Part shown: one piece after another, positions 1-11,819 of the stretch
How positions within the stretch are numbered: position 1 is the first letter of the stretch
How the letters are laid out: each line of letters opens with the position of its first letter
Program-made: the position numbers and the translations under genes
Assembly: GCF_028389875.1 (NCBI RefSeq)
Contig: NW_026907675.1
Span: 4,774,001-4,838,000, forward strand
DNA length: 64,000 nt
Direction: 5' to 3'
Source of the DNA: Rhea pennata
Lineage: Eukaryota; Chordata; Aves; Rheiformes; Rheidae
Notes under the pieces: model-generated
Seen by the model: the letters and a program-made list of their open reading frames with translations, nothing else
What the model was told of the DNA's origin: nothing
The model's database searches: none

Positions 1-1045
1 AAGAGATTGAGTCAGCCTGAATAAGCAGAGCAGAAACATCTTTGCTGACAGCCTGGTGAACCTGGTAAGGAAACTGTTACTCTGAGAAGAACTGAAAGGA
101 GAGGATGACCAATAGCAATGAGCACGCTGACCAGTGTGTGCTGGGGAGAGCTCTGAGAGCCAGGACCCAGCTTAGGAACCCACTGCCTCCACCAGCATGA
201 CAGACACAAGATGCAGTCTGCCCTTCCTGAGAAACAAGCCAGAGGAACCACCTCCAGCTCCAGGTAATCTGAGAGCAGGACTGCAGGTAGCCAGATGTCA
301 TGAAGTGCAGCAGAAATGACCAGACCCAGGTTGTCTGAGACAGAAAAGCTTTATTCCTTGTTCTATGAGGAAACTGCTTGGAAGCAGTCCCTCAGGCCAT
401 GACCTCTGCTAGAGTAAAGAAAAGCTCATTGCTGCCCACTGGCCTCCAAGGCAGTTGTGCCTGTGCTGACCCACCTGATGTGCTCATCTGGTTGCCCAGC
501 TGTGATGTCACACTCTCTGATGTCACCATTGCTGGCGACCACCGGAGGAGATGGTCAGGCTCAGGCAGGCTCAGCTGTCTGCCTTCCCCCACCTTTCAAG
601 TCAGACTTGCTCTTTCGGGCTTTTCCACCCACAAGGTGTATTTGGGGAAAGAAAAAAAAACTTCTGACTTGAGATTGAAGGAGACTGCCTCATCCAGCCT
701 CTGGTACAGAAATAAATCTGAAAAAGCCAAAGTTCCTGTTATCTGGAGATGTCAGCCCATGTGAAGTAGCTGTAAGTAGCACAGATGGGTGGAAAGAGGA
801 AGTCTTGACACAGGAGGTACCCATAGCTCTTTGATACTGAAGGATATTTTCATATTTTCAATGTACTTGGAAGGTGAAATTCTGTTCATAGTTCTCCTGG
901 GACACATTCCCCGGGGCTGCAGTCTGTTGCAGCAGTGGTTTTCCTATTGGAAACATCACAGTCTTTGCAGAAGATAAATCTCACCTAGAGACCTAGAGTG
1001 CCTTCATCTTCCATCCAGTAGCATCTCAAAGCTGGCGGAGGAGGT
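1..1045. other. No gene recognised
   Basis: No gene could be supported here. Short open frames exist on both strands but none resembles a known family, and several overlap each other. The stretch is moderately GC-rich and ends where the first copy of repeat unit X becomes recognisable, by similarity to 11.8 kb and 50.8 kb. Confidence 0.5.
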
Positions 1046-1049
1046 GGCT

Positions 1050-3020
1050 TTGGATGGTGTTTATAAATGCTGGCCTCACTGAGGCACTCTTCTGGTGCAG
1101 ATAATCCTCCCAGCCTCAAAATCCATTGCTTTGGATCCTCACCATCTCTAGCAGCCTCCCCTGCCTGCTATGTTCCCCTGAGAGAGACACACCAAAAACC
1201 TGGCACAGGCACACATGGTCGTGGGAGAGGAAACATGCTGCCATTCAGCTGCTGTGTGGGAACAGCAGTGTGGGAGCACACAGCCGTGCGCTTGCAGGGC
1301 AAATGCAGGTGTCCTGGGAAAGGCAGCAGGACATGGAGGCTGCAGGAGAGAAGAGCCCAGAGGGTTCCCTGTGTTACATAGATACATTGGGGAAGTTGCC
1401 CCAGGGCCATCATCCCAGGCCAGCCCCACACAACACCCCTTTCCAGTGTTGGCTGCTCCCCCAGCTGTGGGGTGATCCATGGCCAGCTCCGGTGTCCTGC
1501 AGGTCTCTGTATCCCAATGGAAGGGAAAAGGCCAGCCTCGTATGGCCTCCCTTCAGCACCACATTCACGGCCATCAGTGCAGCCATGACTGTGGTGAAGG
1601 CAAGTGGGCAGACCCAGGCCCATGCAAGTGCAAAGACCAAGGGTGGAAAAGGCAGTGTGGGGCTAGAGAAGGCCCTCCCCCTCCTACCCGTGGGAAGAGA
1701 GCTCCCATGTGATGCTGGACTCCGCTTTGGCCAATGGGAGGGGAGCACGGAGTAGGGTGGAAGAGGCAGATGGAGTCTCTGGGAATGTGTGAGGGAGTCT
1801 TCCAAAGCCCGGGGCTGAGCAAGGGATCTTTGGATCTTCCTCCTGATGCTCTCCCAGCCTGGCTCATTCTGTTCTGTCCTACGTGCTCTCCTCCCCTTGC
1901 CAGTCATGTTGGAGCAGAGGCTGAGGAGCAAGAATTCATGGAATCGCAGAGGAGTTTTGGTGGAAGGAGACCTCTAGAGTTCTCCAGTCCAACCTCCCAC
2001 GCAAAGCCTTGGACCCCTCCAGCCTTGTCTGGTCCTTGCTAGACTGGACCTGACCCCAGTTACCATTCCCAAACCTGCTCTGCTCTTCTTGTCCATACAC
2101 TGCAGGGCACCACCTCTCATTGGTGGGTCCCTGCCCTGCCTTCCTGGCACTCTCAGCTCCAGGCTTCCCTTCCTCCCATGGAGTAGCCACACTCTTGCTA
2201 CACTGCAAAATATCCTCTTTGTAGCAGAAACCAAGTCACAAGGCTCTTCTCACTGACCACCCCCAGGCACATGCTGTCCCTGGAGATCCCCTGAGTTCTT
2301 CTGGGGGCTCAGATTCCCCTCCACAAAGATGGGCATCTGTCATCAGCACTGTCACTTATGGGACAGCCTTGGGCAGAAAATTCAGGGACCATTCACCAGC
2401 TCCACCAGTACTGGTAACTGACAGATGAACCCTGGATCCAGCTCTCAGTCCCTAAGAAATCACATGGAGACTCCGAGCTTGTCCCCTGGATCCCAGGGAG
2501 TTCACAAGCAGAGCAGCAGGCAGTGCTCTCTGGGTCTATTTTGGACTCCATCTTCTGAAGGAAGGCCAGACTTCAGGCACATCATATGGGAGATCCCCTT
2601 TTATTACGGTAATGTTATTGTGGAGGCCAAGTCTGACATAAGAGTGCCCAGTGCTTTCTTGAGCTCACAGGAATGCACAGGGAAGCATGAATCTACCACC
2701 ATCACGTTACAAGACCCTGGAGGCAATATACACACATTAGACAACAGCAGGACAATGTGGAAATGAGGAGAAAAGCTCTGGACAGTGTGGAAATGAAGGA
2801 GAAAAGCTCTGAAAAGTCCTGCTGCTGTTGGTGGCCACTTCTCCAAGAAAGCTGCAGCCCCCACACAAAGGCTGTAGCAAGGAAATGGCAGCTGTGCTAG
2901 TGAACGAACAGTCCTGAGAACCAAGAGGGTCTTTCCCCACAGGCTGCATCCAGACTCTCCTCCCTTCCACTCCTGCTTTGCCCTGAGTGTTGGATTTCTA
3001 TAGAGGAAAGGACCAGACCA
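1050..3020 (+). repeat. Segmental duplication unit X, copy 1
   Basis: This stretch matches 11820-13560 and 50815-53240 in the same orientation. Landmarks are the shared CACCATCTCTAGCA block (1140 and 11827), the GACTGTGGTGAAGGCAAGTG block (1588 and 51208), and the block near 2600 ending TTATTGTGGAGGCCAAGTCT, which recurs near 52880. The copies differ by many substitutions and some internal gaps, so they are old. Open frames in this copy, including a 209-codon one at 1126-1755, are not kept in the other copies. I therefore see repeated noncoding DNA. A CR1-like fragment may lie at about 1935-2230. Confidence 0.7.
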
Positions 3021-6000
3021 TGACGACAGTGCCCCTTTCCTTTCTTTACTTGGACATGGAGGCTCTGTGAAGGGAGAAAGGGTGCAGAGGCTTTGAAACG
3101 AGGCTCCAGCAGAGACAGCCCCAGACTGGAGCTCTGCTGAAATGCCAGCTGCCCTGGGAGTCCAGACTCTGCACCTGGGTTTGTGGGGCACTGGCTGATG
3201 CCTTGGTACCACAGGCTGCCTGACACTGGACACATCTTTATCCCTTGCAGAGTGAGAAGCCCAAGCACTGTGAGACTTCATCAGCTCACACACAGGAGGC
3301 TTTCAGGCACTTAGACACAGGCATTCAAGAGATGCTTCAGTTTATGACAAGGGTCTTCAACTTATCTTGAAGGCCACCAAATACTCTCGTGGAAAGGAGG
3401 GGGCACAATAGCATTCGCTGAGCAGGCCATCAGGAACAGCACTTGTGGCATGAGGAAGCAGGAGAGCAGAGGTACCAGGAGGTGAACTCACACCCTGTCA
3501 CCCATGGAAGCCAGGTGCACTGAGGGGAGCCTTCACACCCATATGGAGCCTCACCTCACTCACAGCTGCTTTCACAGAAGGTCACCATGTAAGTAATGGA
3601 GTTGACAGCTACAGGGACACATCCTGGCATTCTCCCTCCAACCATGGGGCATTAGAACTGCACTTGGAGCCTACTGAGCGAAGTAACCTAGAAAGAAAGA
3701 ATTGGAGGGTTATTATCTGTTCTGCTGGTTTTACGTAGTCACAAAAGTGAGGGATAAATGTCTCCCCTCTGCAGTGAACTGCAATCATCAGAGCACAGAC
3801 AGCTGGGCCCCTGGAGAGAGTCAATTCATGTTTTTTTTGGACACAACTGAGACCCTTATCTCGATACTGGGACCTGTTTGAGCTTCCCAGTTTCTGAAAG
3901 GCACAGACACACAGGACAAAATCTAGTCTAGGAACATCAAAATTGTCAGAGTCTAGAACACAGGGCAGATAAGGAGGGGCTGAGAGAGCTGGGTATGTTC
4001 AGCCCAGGCAAGAGAAGGCCAAGGGGGAATGTACCTGCTGTGCACAGACACGGGAGAAGACTCTTCTTGGAAGTACACAGTAACAGCATCAGTGGCAACA
4101 GGGACATCTTGGAGCATGGGAAATTGGTTGGATATGAAGAACACACCTCTTGCATCATGAGGGGGCCAAACACTGGTGCCAGGGCCCAGAGAGACTGTGG
4201 AATCTCCACCCTTGTAGATATTCAGAACTTAACTGGACAAAGACTGGACCATCCTCACCTCCTGGGCCATGCCTTGATGAGGCTGTTGGACCCCCACCTC
4301 CACAGGTCCCCACCATCGCAGGCTCAATACATCTGCTAGTCTGAGACTGTATTTGGAAGAAACCAGTGGTTTTGGAGTGGCCACTTCCACTGCTGACCAA
4401 GACAGGCACCTCAGAGCTACCCATCACCCTGAGAGGCCTGACATTCTGTGAAGCGGCATCTCCACTGTCTGCAAGGCTTTGGACAGGTACAAAGTGGAGA
4501 AATGGCTCTGATTCCTTTGAGTAACTCCCCATCTCTCTGAGGGACTGGAATGGCTTAGTGTATGGGGTGGGAAGATGAATGAGGGTCCAGATTCAACAGA
4601 AAGTCATCAAGGAACTAGCAAACAGCAAGCATCCTTGCGTTATACGAGGATGCTCCAAGGAGGAAACACAGGCACCAACAATCCCCACATCACATCCCCA
4701 AGAAGGACCTCTGCAGCAGGGACACACAAGGGACAGGACAACACGTGGCAGCAGCCAGGTAACCCACACAGTCCTCAAAGCCAGCGATCCATGCCTTCCA
4801 TTTGCTTCTAATCCTGCAAGGCCTTGCCAAAAGGCACTTCCTCTCAACAGCCAGGCAGAGCTCTGCACCTGTTAACTTACCACCTCGACGAAGCAGACAG
4901 GCAGTGCTCTCCCAGGGGCTCAGCAGGCCAGCTCTTCCCTCTCGCTTTTGCCTCACATGCCCTCAAGGCACTCATCCATGCTGATGTCCTAGTGACAGGC
5001 CCTTTGCAGCTTCAGTAGAGGAGGCTGAAACTCTCTGGTACCACTCGCCCTCTCAAGAGGCTTGCTCAGGGGGCTCTCAAATGACCATATGGTCACACAG
5101 GGACCAGCACACACAAGGCCAGTGCATCACTCTTACACAAGCAGGCTTCCAACAAGGAAAATGGTCCAAGGCTTCCACTGCTCTCAAGCGTTTGCTTCTC
5201 CTGTCTCAGCAAGGGCTGCGATTTTTCTCCCAAGCAAAGTCTTAAGCCAATCCAGGAGATTTCAGCATTGCACATGGCACTTGGAAAAGCCAGCAAAGCC
5301 TTGGCCTTCAGTGCACCACATGGCACAGTACAGAGAGAGTCTGAGAGTGCGAGCAAAGTCACCCACTGAAGGAGCTGGGGTATGGGAGAGCCAAGCTTCT
5401 TTGTCCCCATTTTTAGTGCAAGGAACTCTCCTCTAAACCAGCACAAGGAGGCAGGCTGGAGCAAGGACCACTTCTCCTTCCTCTCTTAGAAAACATTTGC
5501 CCCCCAAGACTCAAGGACTTCAAGCACACAAGATCCTCAACAACTGCCCAAAAGCCAGCATCCTCCTTCGAGGGTGGCTGTGCTCACCACCACTCCCTTG
5601 GCTCCAGCTACTTGCAGCAATGCATTTAGAGCTAAGTGGGGCTCCTCACATCCACCCAAGGCTCAGGAGAAAAAAACAGCACCTTGCCCATGTCAGCAGT
5701 GTCAGCGCGTAACGACACCACACCTACACCCTCAGGCCTGCATCTGGGTTGCTCTCTTGAGTCCCTGGTGCAGCACAGACAGGTCACGCTACAATAGGAT
5801 GGTGGGGGAAATTAGAGATACTGGAACTGGGAGGAAGAGAGATCGGAGGCATGCAGGCATTTCAGTGCACTCCTCCTTGGCTTGCCTACTCAAAGGGACT
5901 CCTTGTCTAGGGAGATCTGGCACAGCAAGGGAAAAGCTCCGTTCAGTTCATTTCCCAGGAACACACCAGCCCCTGTACAAAGAAACCCTCTCCACAAAGC

Positions 6001-7099
6001 CTTCACTCTTCCAAAGAGCTTCCATCACACTAACGGCCAGCCAGCAATGAGTAACACACATGGCCCTCTCCTCCCTCAGCAAACACTGCTGCAGGGGAAA
6101 GCTCTCATGAAGAAAAGTGAGCAGAAAGGGAAAAAGCAGTCTTGGTTCACACTTCAGAGCAAGCAGAAACACTCCCCAGACTTTAGACAGCACATCCTGG
6201 CACATCCTGGCAAGAGCTGAGGAAACACAAGGCCTGAACCTCAGCTGGCAGAAGGCAGCAGACTGTCAGCATCTCTGGCTCACAGCACCAGGGCAGCCTG
6301 GGCCCTGAGAGCTCAGTCATCTTGCAGTGCTCCTCATCTCCCCAGCTTGCAGCACTTCCCCCCACACACCACTGCTCTCTCCAGACACCTCCTCCTGTGA
6401 TGAGCACCAAGACACCGGGGTATCGTCTGCGCCCACCACAAAGTACCCCACCACTCTGACACACCACACACCGGCTCCTCACCTCACAGAGGGTTGCCAC
6501 CCAACATGCAGCTATACATCAGGGATACACAGGGCACACGACCAGCTATGGCAGCAGCTAGGGGACTCTTAGGACTTACCACCCCTCAGAGATAACATCC
6601 ACATCTTGGAGAAAAAGCTCAGCATGCCCCTGGGGTTTTGATGAGGCAGAGTTTTCTGCAGCACACAGACACTGGATAAAAGACATTACCAATGTTACTG
6701 CTCGCACCTTTTCTTAATTCATTTAGAAGCACAAAAATTCTGGCTGGACTCCCTCAGAGACTGGTGCAGGGGTGCAAGCCTGTCCTGAGGAAGAAGCCCC
6801 AAGTCAGACGCCAGGTCTGCACTTACAGCCGTGAGGCTGACTCTGGCCCATCAGGGACTCAGGAAGAGATCACAGTCACCACCACAGCCGCGTACCTGAC
6901 ACAGGAGCTGGGGAAAGGCCTGCAAGTGATTCTGGGGAGCATTTCCTGACAGGAGCAACACACGGGAGCAGCGACCATGGGGCTGGAGGCAGCAAGGCCT
7001 CAGGTCCCGGGCAGAGGGAGAAGCCGCCCCACAGTGCAGGCGTCTGGCTCCTTCCGCAGGGCTAAGCCACAGGCTGAGCTCCGATTGGCTGGCAGAGCT

Positions 7100-7720
7100 G
7101 TCAGTCAGACACAGCCCCGCCCCTGTCCTTGCAGCCCCAGGGCACTGCCATGGCAACACTGCGCCTCCCCCCCCCCCCCCCCCCGTGTGTGATCCCGCGG
7201 CAGCCCCTCCCCTCCCCTTCCCTCCCCTCCCCTCCTCCTGCGGGATGGCGCCAACTTGTGGCGGCAGTGCGGGGTGCTGCGGGGCCTCAGGGCAGCCCCG
7301 CGCCGGGTGCCTGGGCAGTGCGGGGCCCCGGGGCCCGGCCGCTGCCCCGCAGGGCTGGGCTCTGCCGCAGGAGCCCCACGGGGCTCCTTGCTGCCCTGCG
7401 CCTGGGGGCCGTGCCGGGTGCGGGGGGCAGCCCTGGGGCCTGTGCTGGTGCCAGCCCTGGTGCCGGCCTGGGGGACCTGGTCATGGCCAGGGTGCTGGAG
7501 CCCGATGGGAGCGTGCTGCTGCCCCCAGGGCAGGGCAGGGCCGTGTCCTCTCGCCCCTTCTGCCCCGGCCCCCTCCCCACAGCAGCCCTGGGGCTCGGCA
7601 GCGCTTGTGCTGCGCCCAGCAGGGCTGGGCCATGGCCAGGCAGGGGCTGCTCTTTGCGGGGTTGGACTGGGCCTCGGGGCAGGGGGGTATCCATAGGGAT
7701 GAGGAGCTCAAGGTGCACAG
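7100..7720. promoter_or_regulatory. CpG-rich island, possible promoter (copy 1)
   Basis: A strongly GC- and CpG-rich block follows a pyrimidine tract (about 7196-7239) and contains ATGGCGCC followed by ACTTGTGG at 7245-7261. Similar CpG islands with a GGCGCC core are common vertebrate promoters. In the duplicate at 28.2 kb the same site reads as a full YY1-like motif on the minus strand (CAAGATGGCGCC); here one base differs. Long open frames cross the island in all plus frames, as expected for GC-rich DNA with few stops, and I do not support any as a gene. Transcription from here is an inference. Confidence 0.4.
7167..7184 (+). repeat. C18 homopolymer
   Basis: Eighteen consecutive C bases lie just upstream of the CpG island. 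The corresponding site in copy 2 (near 28180) has only short C runs, so the expansion is specific to this copy or is an assembly or sequencing artefact. Confidence 0.9.
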
Positions 7721-9528
7721 GAGCCTTGGGGCTCAGGGCAGCCCCATTCCCAGGACCCAGCAGTCCTGGCTGCCACATTCTGCCCTGAACCAGGCAGCAC
7801 CCTCAGGCAGGGCTCTTGTGGCAGCCCCCACACTGTCCAATCACCCCACAGATCAGGGCCCACAGCCATTTTTGCAGTTAACAGTCTCTGTGAGACATGT
7901 CAGGAAGGAGCCCCTGCAGCCCTTACCCTTGGTGCAAAGCACAGGAGACTTGGGAATAAACAGCTGGAGTCCAAGCTGATCGTGTCAGTGTAGGAGGTCT
8001 CCGTCTGCCTTGCTCCCTTGCCCTCAGCTCACCTCTCGATGCAGGGAGGAGGGATGCTCTTCCTGTCCAGTCACCCCAAACTCCTCTCCAACACGTCCCT
8101 GCTCCTCTGCCTGTTAGCAAGCAGTCCCAACATGTTCCCGCTGCCTCCTGTCCCTGCTGCTTGCCATGAAGCAGCTCTGAAGGGCAGCAGTGGGGAGGGT
8201 GAGAGCAGTGCCCAGCAGCGCCTGGGCCTCGCAGGGAAGTGAGGACATCACCATGTCACCAGGGAGACCTTCTTGTGACATGTCACATCCCACTGTGACC
8301 TCAGCTCATGTCACCTGGGGCTCAGTAGGTCATTGCCATGGAGATGCACAGCGAGGGAGAGAGCAGAGAGATTTCCCATCACATCCTGGAAAGTAGTTGC
8401 CCCCTCGCACCCCATTTAATATTTCCAAATATTGCAAATGTTTCTAATAAACCCTTCAGGAACATCTCCAGATGGTTCCAAAGGCTGTGAAACATTTAAA
8501 ATGAGGCACTAGAGAGGTCATGTCTGTGCCCCTGCACCGACAGGTCTCTGCACTGGGCAGGCCTGTGCAGGGAGCTGGGATTTGGGGTTGGACTGGAGGT
8601 TGACATCCTTCAAAGACAGGATCAAAGTCAAAGGACATCCCACATGACAGCACAAAGTGTGACCAGGCACTGAGATGCTTTTAATGAGCTTCAAAACTGA
8701 TTTCCCCCATGGCTCGCTTTGGTGAGCTTCAAAACTGATAGCTACTGTGGGTCACTCTCTTTGTAGAAGTAGGATGCAGAACAGCATAGGACAGGATGTA
8801 GTCTTCCTCCCTGAAGCACCAAACCAGATTCTTTGTTTTTAAAAGAGTTCAGCAAGGTTTCTTGGTCTGCAGTGCTTGAGATGGAGATGAGATGCCAGAA
8901 AAGAGAAAACGTGCCCTTAATACGCATCATCTAGAGGGCTTCACCTGGGACGCTGGTCCTTGCCAGTCTCCAAAGCCATGGGGGAGACCAGGTAGCAAAT
9001 CTGGGGAAGTGTTCCCCCTTCCTATGAATTTTGTCCAGCTTTCCTTCTGCCTGAGCCTGGGGAAAGCAGTCCTCATCTTTGGACATCAGTGTGTCCTTGA
9101 GCTTTTCAGCATCACCTTGGGGCAGTGCTTCTTGCCTGGGTACAGCCCCTGACACCTTGTATCCCTCTCCTGGGAGACTGTACTGCCTTAGTAACCTGTA
9201 TCTCCCACCACACCTGGCTGTCTTGGGAGCCTGTGCAGCCTGGGCTCCCTGAATCCCCCACATTTTTGTCCCTGGGCTTTGGAGGACATGCCCACACACT
9301 GCACCACTGCTGCGCAGGCTCCGGTGCAGAGCCTGTAAGACAGTGCTGTGCCTCAGGACCTGCGTTTTGGCTCATTCAGGTGTTTATGAGGGCAGCATCT
9401 CCCAGCTCTCCAGCTGCTGGAGTTGGGAAGGTCCCTACAACCAGCCTTCCTGCTCTTCCTCATCTTTGCACTGTCCTGGGGTGACTCTTGCAGAAGGAAG
9501 GCTCCACCCCCTTTGAATACTCTGGGGG

Positions 9529-10190
9529 ATCACAGAATCACAGAATGGTTGACATTGGAAGGGACCGTTGGAGTTCCTCTAGTCCTGCCCTCCTGCTCAA
9601 GCACAGTCACCTAGATCATGTTGGACAGGATTGTCTCCAGGTGACTTTTGAATATCTCCAGAGAAGGAAACTCCACAGCATCTCTGGGCAACCGATTCTA
9701 GTGCTCTGTCACTCTCACCATGAAGAATTTCTTCCTTATATTTAGATGGAATTTCCTGTGTTTCAGCTTTTTTTTTTTTTTTTTTTTTTTTTGGTCATTG
9801 CCTTTTGTCCTGTCACTTGGCACCACGGAGAAGATTTCAGCCCCATCCACTTAACACCCTTCCTTACAGTATTTACAGACATTGATAAGATCCCCTCTCA
9901 GGCTTCTCTTCTCCAAGTTAAACAGGCCCAACTGTCACAGCTTTCCTTCATAAGAGAGATGCTCCAGTCCTTTAATCATTTTTGTAGCCCTATGCTGGAG
10001 TCTTTCCAGAAGTTTCCATGTCTCTCTTGTACTGGGGATCCCAGAACTGGACACAGTACTCGAGATGAGGCCTCACCAGGGCTGAGTAGAGGGGCAGGAT
10101 CACCTCCCTCAACCTGCTGGCAACAGTCTTCCTAATGCACCCCAGGATACCGTTGGCCTTCCTGGCCACAAGGGCACATTCCTGGCTCAG
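9529..10190 (-). mobile_element. CR1 non-LTR retrotransposon, 5'-truncated
   Basis: The left end carries the reverse complement of the CR1 3' terminus (ATCACAGAATCACAGAATGG), followed by the usual antisense CR1 3' region with blocks such as GTGATTTTGAATATCTCCAG-like sequence and GATAAGATCCCCTCTCA. It is about 660 bp, so only the end of ORF2 and the 3' UTR remain. A run of 25 T (9768-9792) interrupts it. Copy 2 of unit D has no CR1 at this site: sequence before 9528 continues directly with sequence after 10190 at about 30475-30490, which gives the empty site. Confidence 0.85.
9768..9792 (+). repeat. T25 homopolymer inside CR1
   Basis: Twenty-five T bases lie within the antisense CR1 sequence, at a point where CR1 copies elsewhere in the window (for example near 20645) have only a short T run followed by GCCCATTGCC. 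Its length equals the T25 in the retroviral pol region at 47091. Confidence 0.9.
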
Positions 10191-10339
10191 AGAGGTGGGC
10201 CTTTCCGGGTCACCACAAAAGGAAGGACTCCTTTACTTCTTTGGGTGCCTTATTCAGCCCTTGGCACCGCCTAGATGATGCTGTGATCCTCAGATCTGCA
10301 CCTTTAGCTTTCTGCCCTGTCTACTTTGTGTCTACGCAA

Positions 10340-11613
10340 GCAGAAGGAAAGCTGGGCAGAATTCATGGGAAAGGGGAAAATTTCCTCGGATTTGCTTCCT
10401 AGTCTCCCCCATGGCTTTGGAGACTGGCATGGACCAGGGACCCAGATAAAGCCCTGTGAATGATGTGTATTAAGGGCACGTTTGCTCTTTTCTGGCATCT
10501 CCTCTCCCTCTCAAGCACCGCGGACAAAGAAACTTTGCTGAGCACTTTTAAAAACAAGGACAAAGCTTGCATCCTGTCCCATATTGACCTGCATCCTTTT
10601 ATTCTACACAGAACAGCCACCCACAGGAGAAACCAGTGTTGAGGTTCACCAAGGCATCTCAGCACCTGGTCACACTTTATGTTGTCATGCGGCATGCCAC
10701 ATGACTTTGATCCTGGTCTTTGAAAAATGCCAAGCCTCAATCCAGCCCCCAAAGCCCAGATTCCTGCACAGGTCTACCCAGTGCAGACCAGTCAGGTCAG
10801 GAGCACAAAAGTGACCTCTCCAGTGCCTCATTTTAAATATTTCACAGCTTTTGGCATCATCTGGTGATGTTCCTGAAGGATTTATCAGATTTTTTGGGAA
10901 AATAACTTAGATGAGGGGACGTGATTCCTTTCCAGAACATGATGGGAAATCTCTCTGCTCTCTCCCTGGCTGTGCCATCTCCATGGCGATGACCTACTGA
11001 GGCCCCACGTGACATGAACTGAGGTCACAGTGGGACATGACACATCACAGAGTGGTCTCTCCCATGCCACAGCAGTGTCCTCACTTCCCTGTGAGCCCTG
11101 GGTGCTCCACTGCTGCCCTTCAGAGCTGGTCCATGGGAAGGAACAGGGACAGGAGGAAACAAGGTCATGTTGATGTTGCTCATCAACAGGCAGATGAACA
11201 AGGGACATGTTGGAGAGGATTTTTGCGTGAAAAGACAGGAAGACCATCCTTCCTCCTTGGATGGAGAGAAAGATGAGAGCAAGGAAGCAAGGCAGATGGA
11301 GGCCTCCTGGACTGATACCATCTACTTGCATTCCATTTCCTTTTTCCCAAGGCTCCTGCACCTCTCCAGCAAGGGTAAGGGCTTTGGGAGCTCCTTCCTG
11401 AGGTGTTGTATAAAGACTGTGAACTACAACAACGGCTGTGGATCCTGGGCTGTGAGGGTGGCTGGACAGTGTGGGGGCTGCCACAAGAGCCCTGCCTGAG
11501 GGTCCCATCTGGCTCAGGGGACAACCCTGGGGCAGCCCAGCCTCCTGAGTCCCAGGGGTGGGGCTGCCCTGAGCCCCAAGGCTCCTGTGGGGCCAGCTCC
11601 ATCCTCTCATGGT
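10340..11613 (-). repeat. Inverted partial copy of unit D
   Basis: The reverse complement of this stretch matches 7700-9053. Examples are the block around 10395-10450 against 8960-9000 (CCAGTCTCCAAAGCCATGGG) and the block around 11540-11595 against 7720-7760 (AGGAGCCTTGGGGCTCAGGG). With the forward arm it forms a large inverted repeat of about 1.3-kb arms separated by about 1.3 kb, half of which is the CR1 insertion. Divergence between arms is visibly greater than between unit D copies 1 and 2. Confidence 0.8.
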
Positions 11614-11819
11614 AGGAGGCTATCCAAGGCCAGTGTTCCTTGGGTGTGAGTCCCAATTTGGGAATTTGCTCTGATAGGAAATGTGTCCTGGAAGCTGGGG
11701 TGTCCTGCAGATCCTGTGGGGCTCTATGTGTCTACTTCTGACACAGCAGAAAGACAGTCTGTTTGCGAGGGCAGCTTGGAAACAGATGGAAGTGCCATCC
11801 TCATGCCATAGGTCCTCCA

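Larger units (their letters stand above)
3030..10330 (+). repeat. Segmental duplication unit D, copy 1
   Basis: About 7.3 kb matches 24500-30630 in the same orientation with high similarity; the region around 8160-8390 is near-identical to 29170-29400. Landmarks include GGAGAAAGGGTGCAGAGGCT (3079 and 24540), the CpG island, and GGACTCCTTTACTTCTTTGG (10226 and 30512). This copy carries a CR1 at 9529-10190 that copy 2 lacks. The part at 7700-9053 is also present inverted at 10340-11613. No conserved coding frame was found across copies. Confidence 0.85.

Noticed and set aside
1126-1755. 209-codon frame in unit X copy 1
   Set aside because: Not kept open in X copies 2 and 3, and no recognisable domain.
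7129-7979. Long overlapping plus-strand frames (219 and 264 codons) in the CpG island
   Set aside because: GC-rich DNA with few stops; three frames are open at once, and copy 2 at 28.2 kb does not keep the same frame open. No protein family recognised.
8892-9152. 86-codon ATG frame seen at 8892 and, inverted, near 10498
   Set aside because: It follows the repeat, not a gene: in the third copy near 29888 the frame is shifted and stopped.
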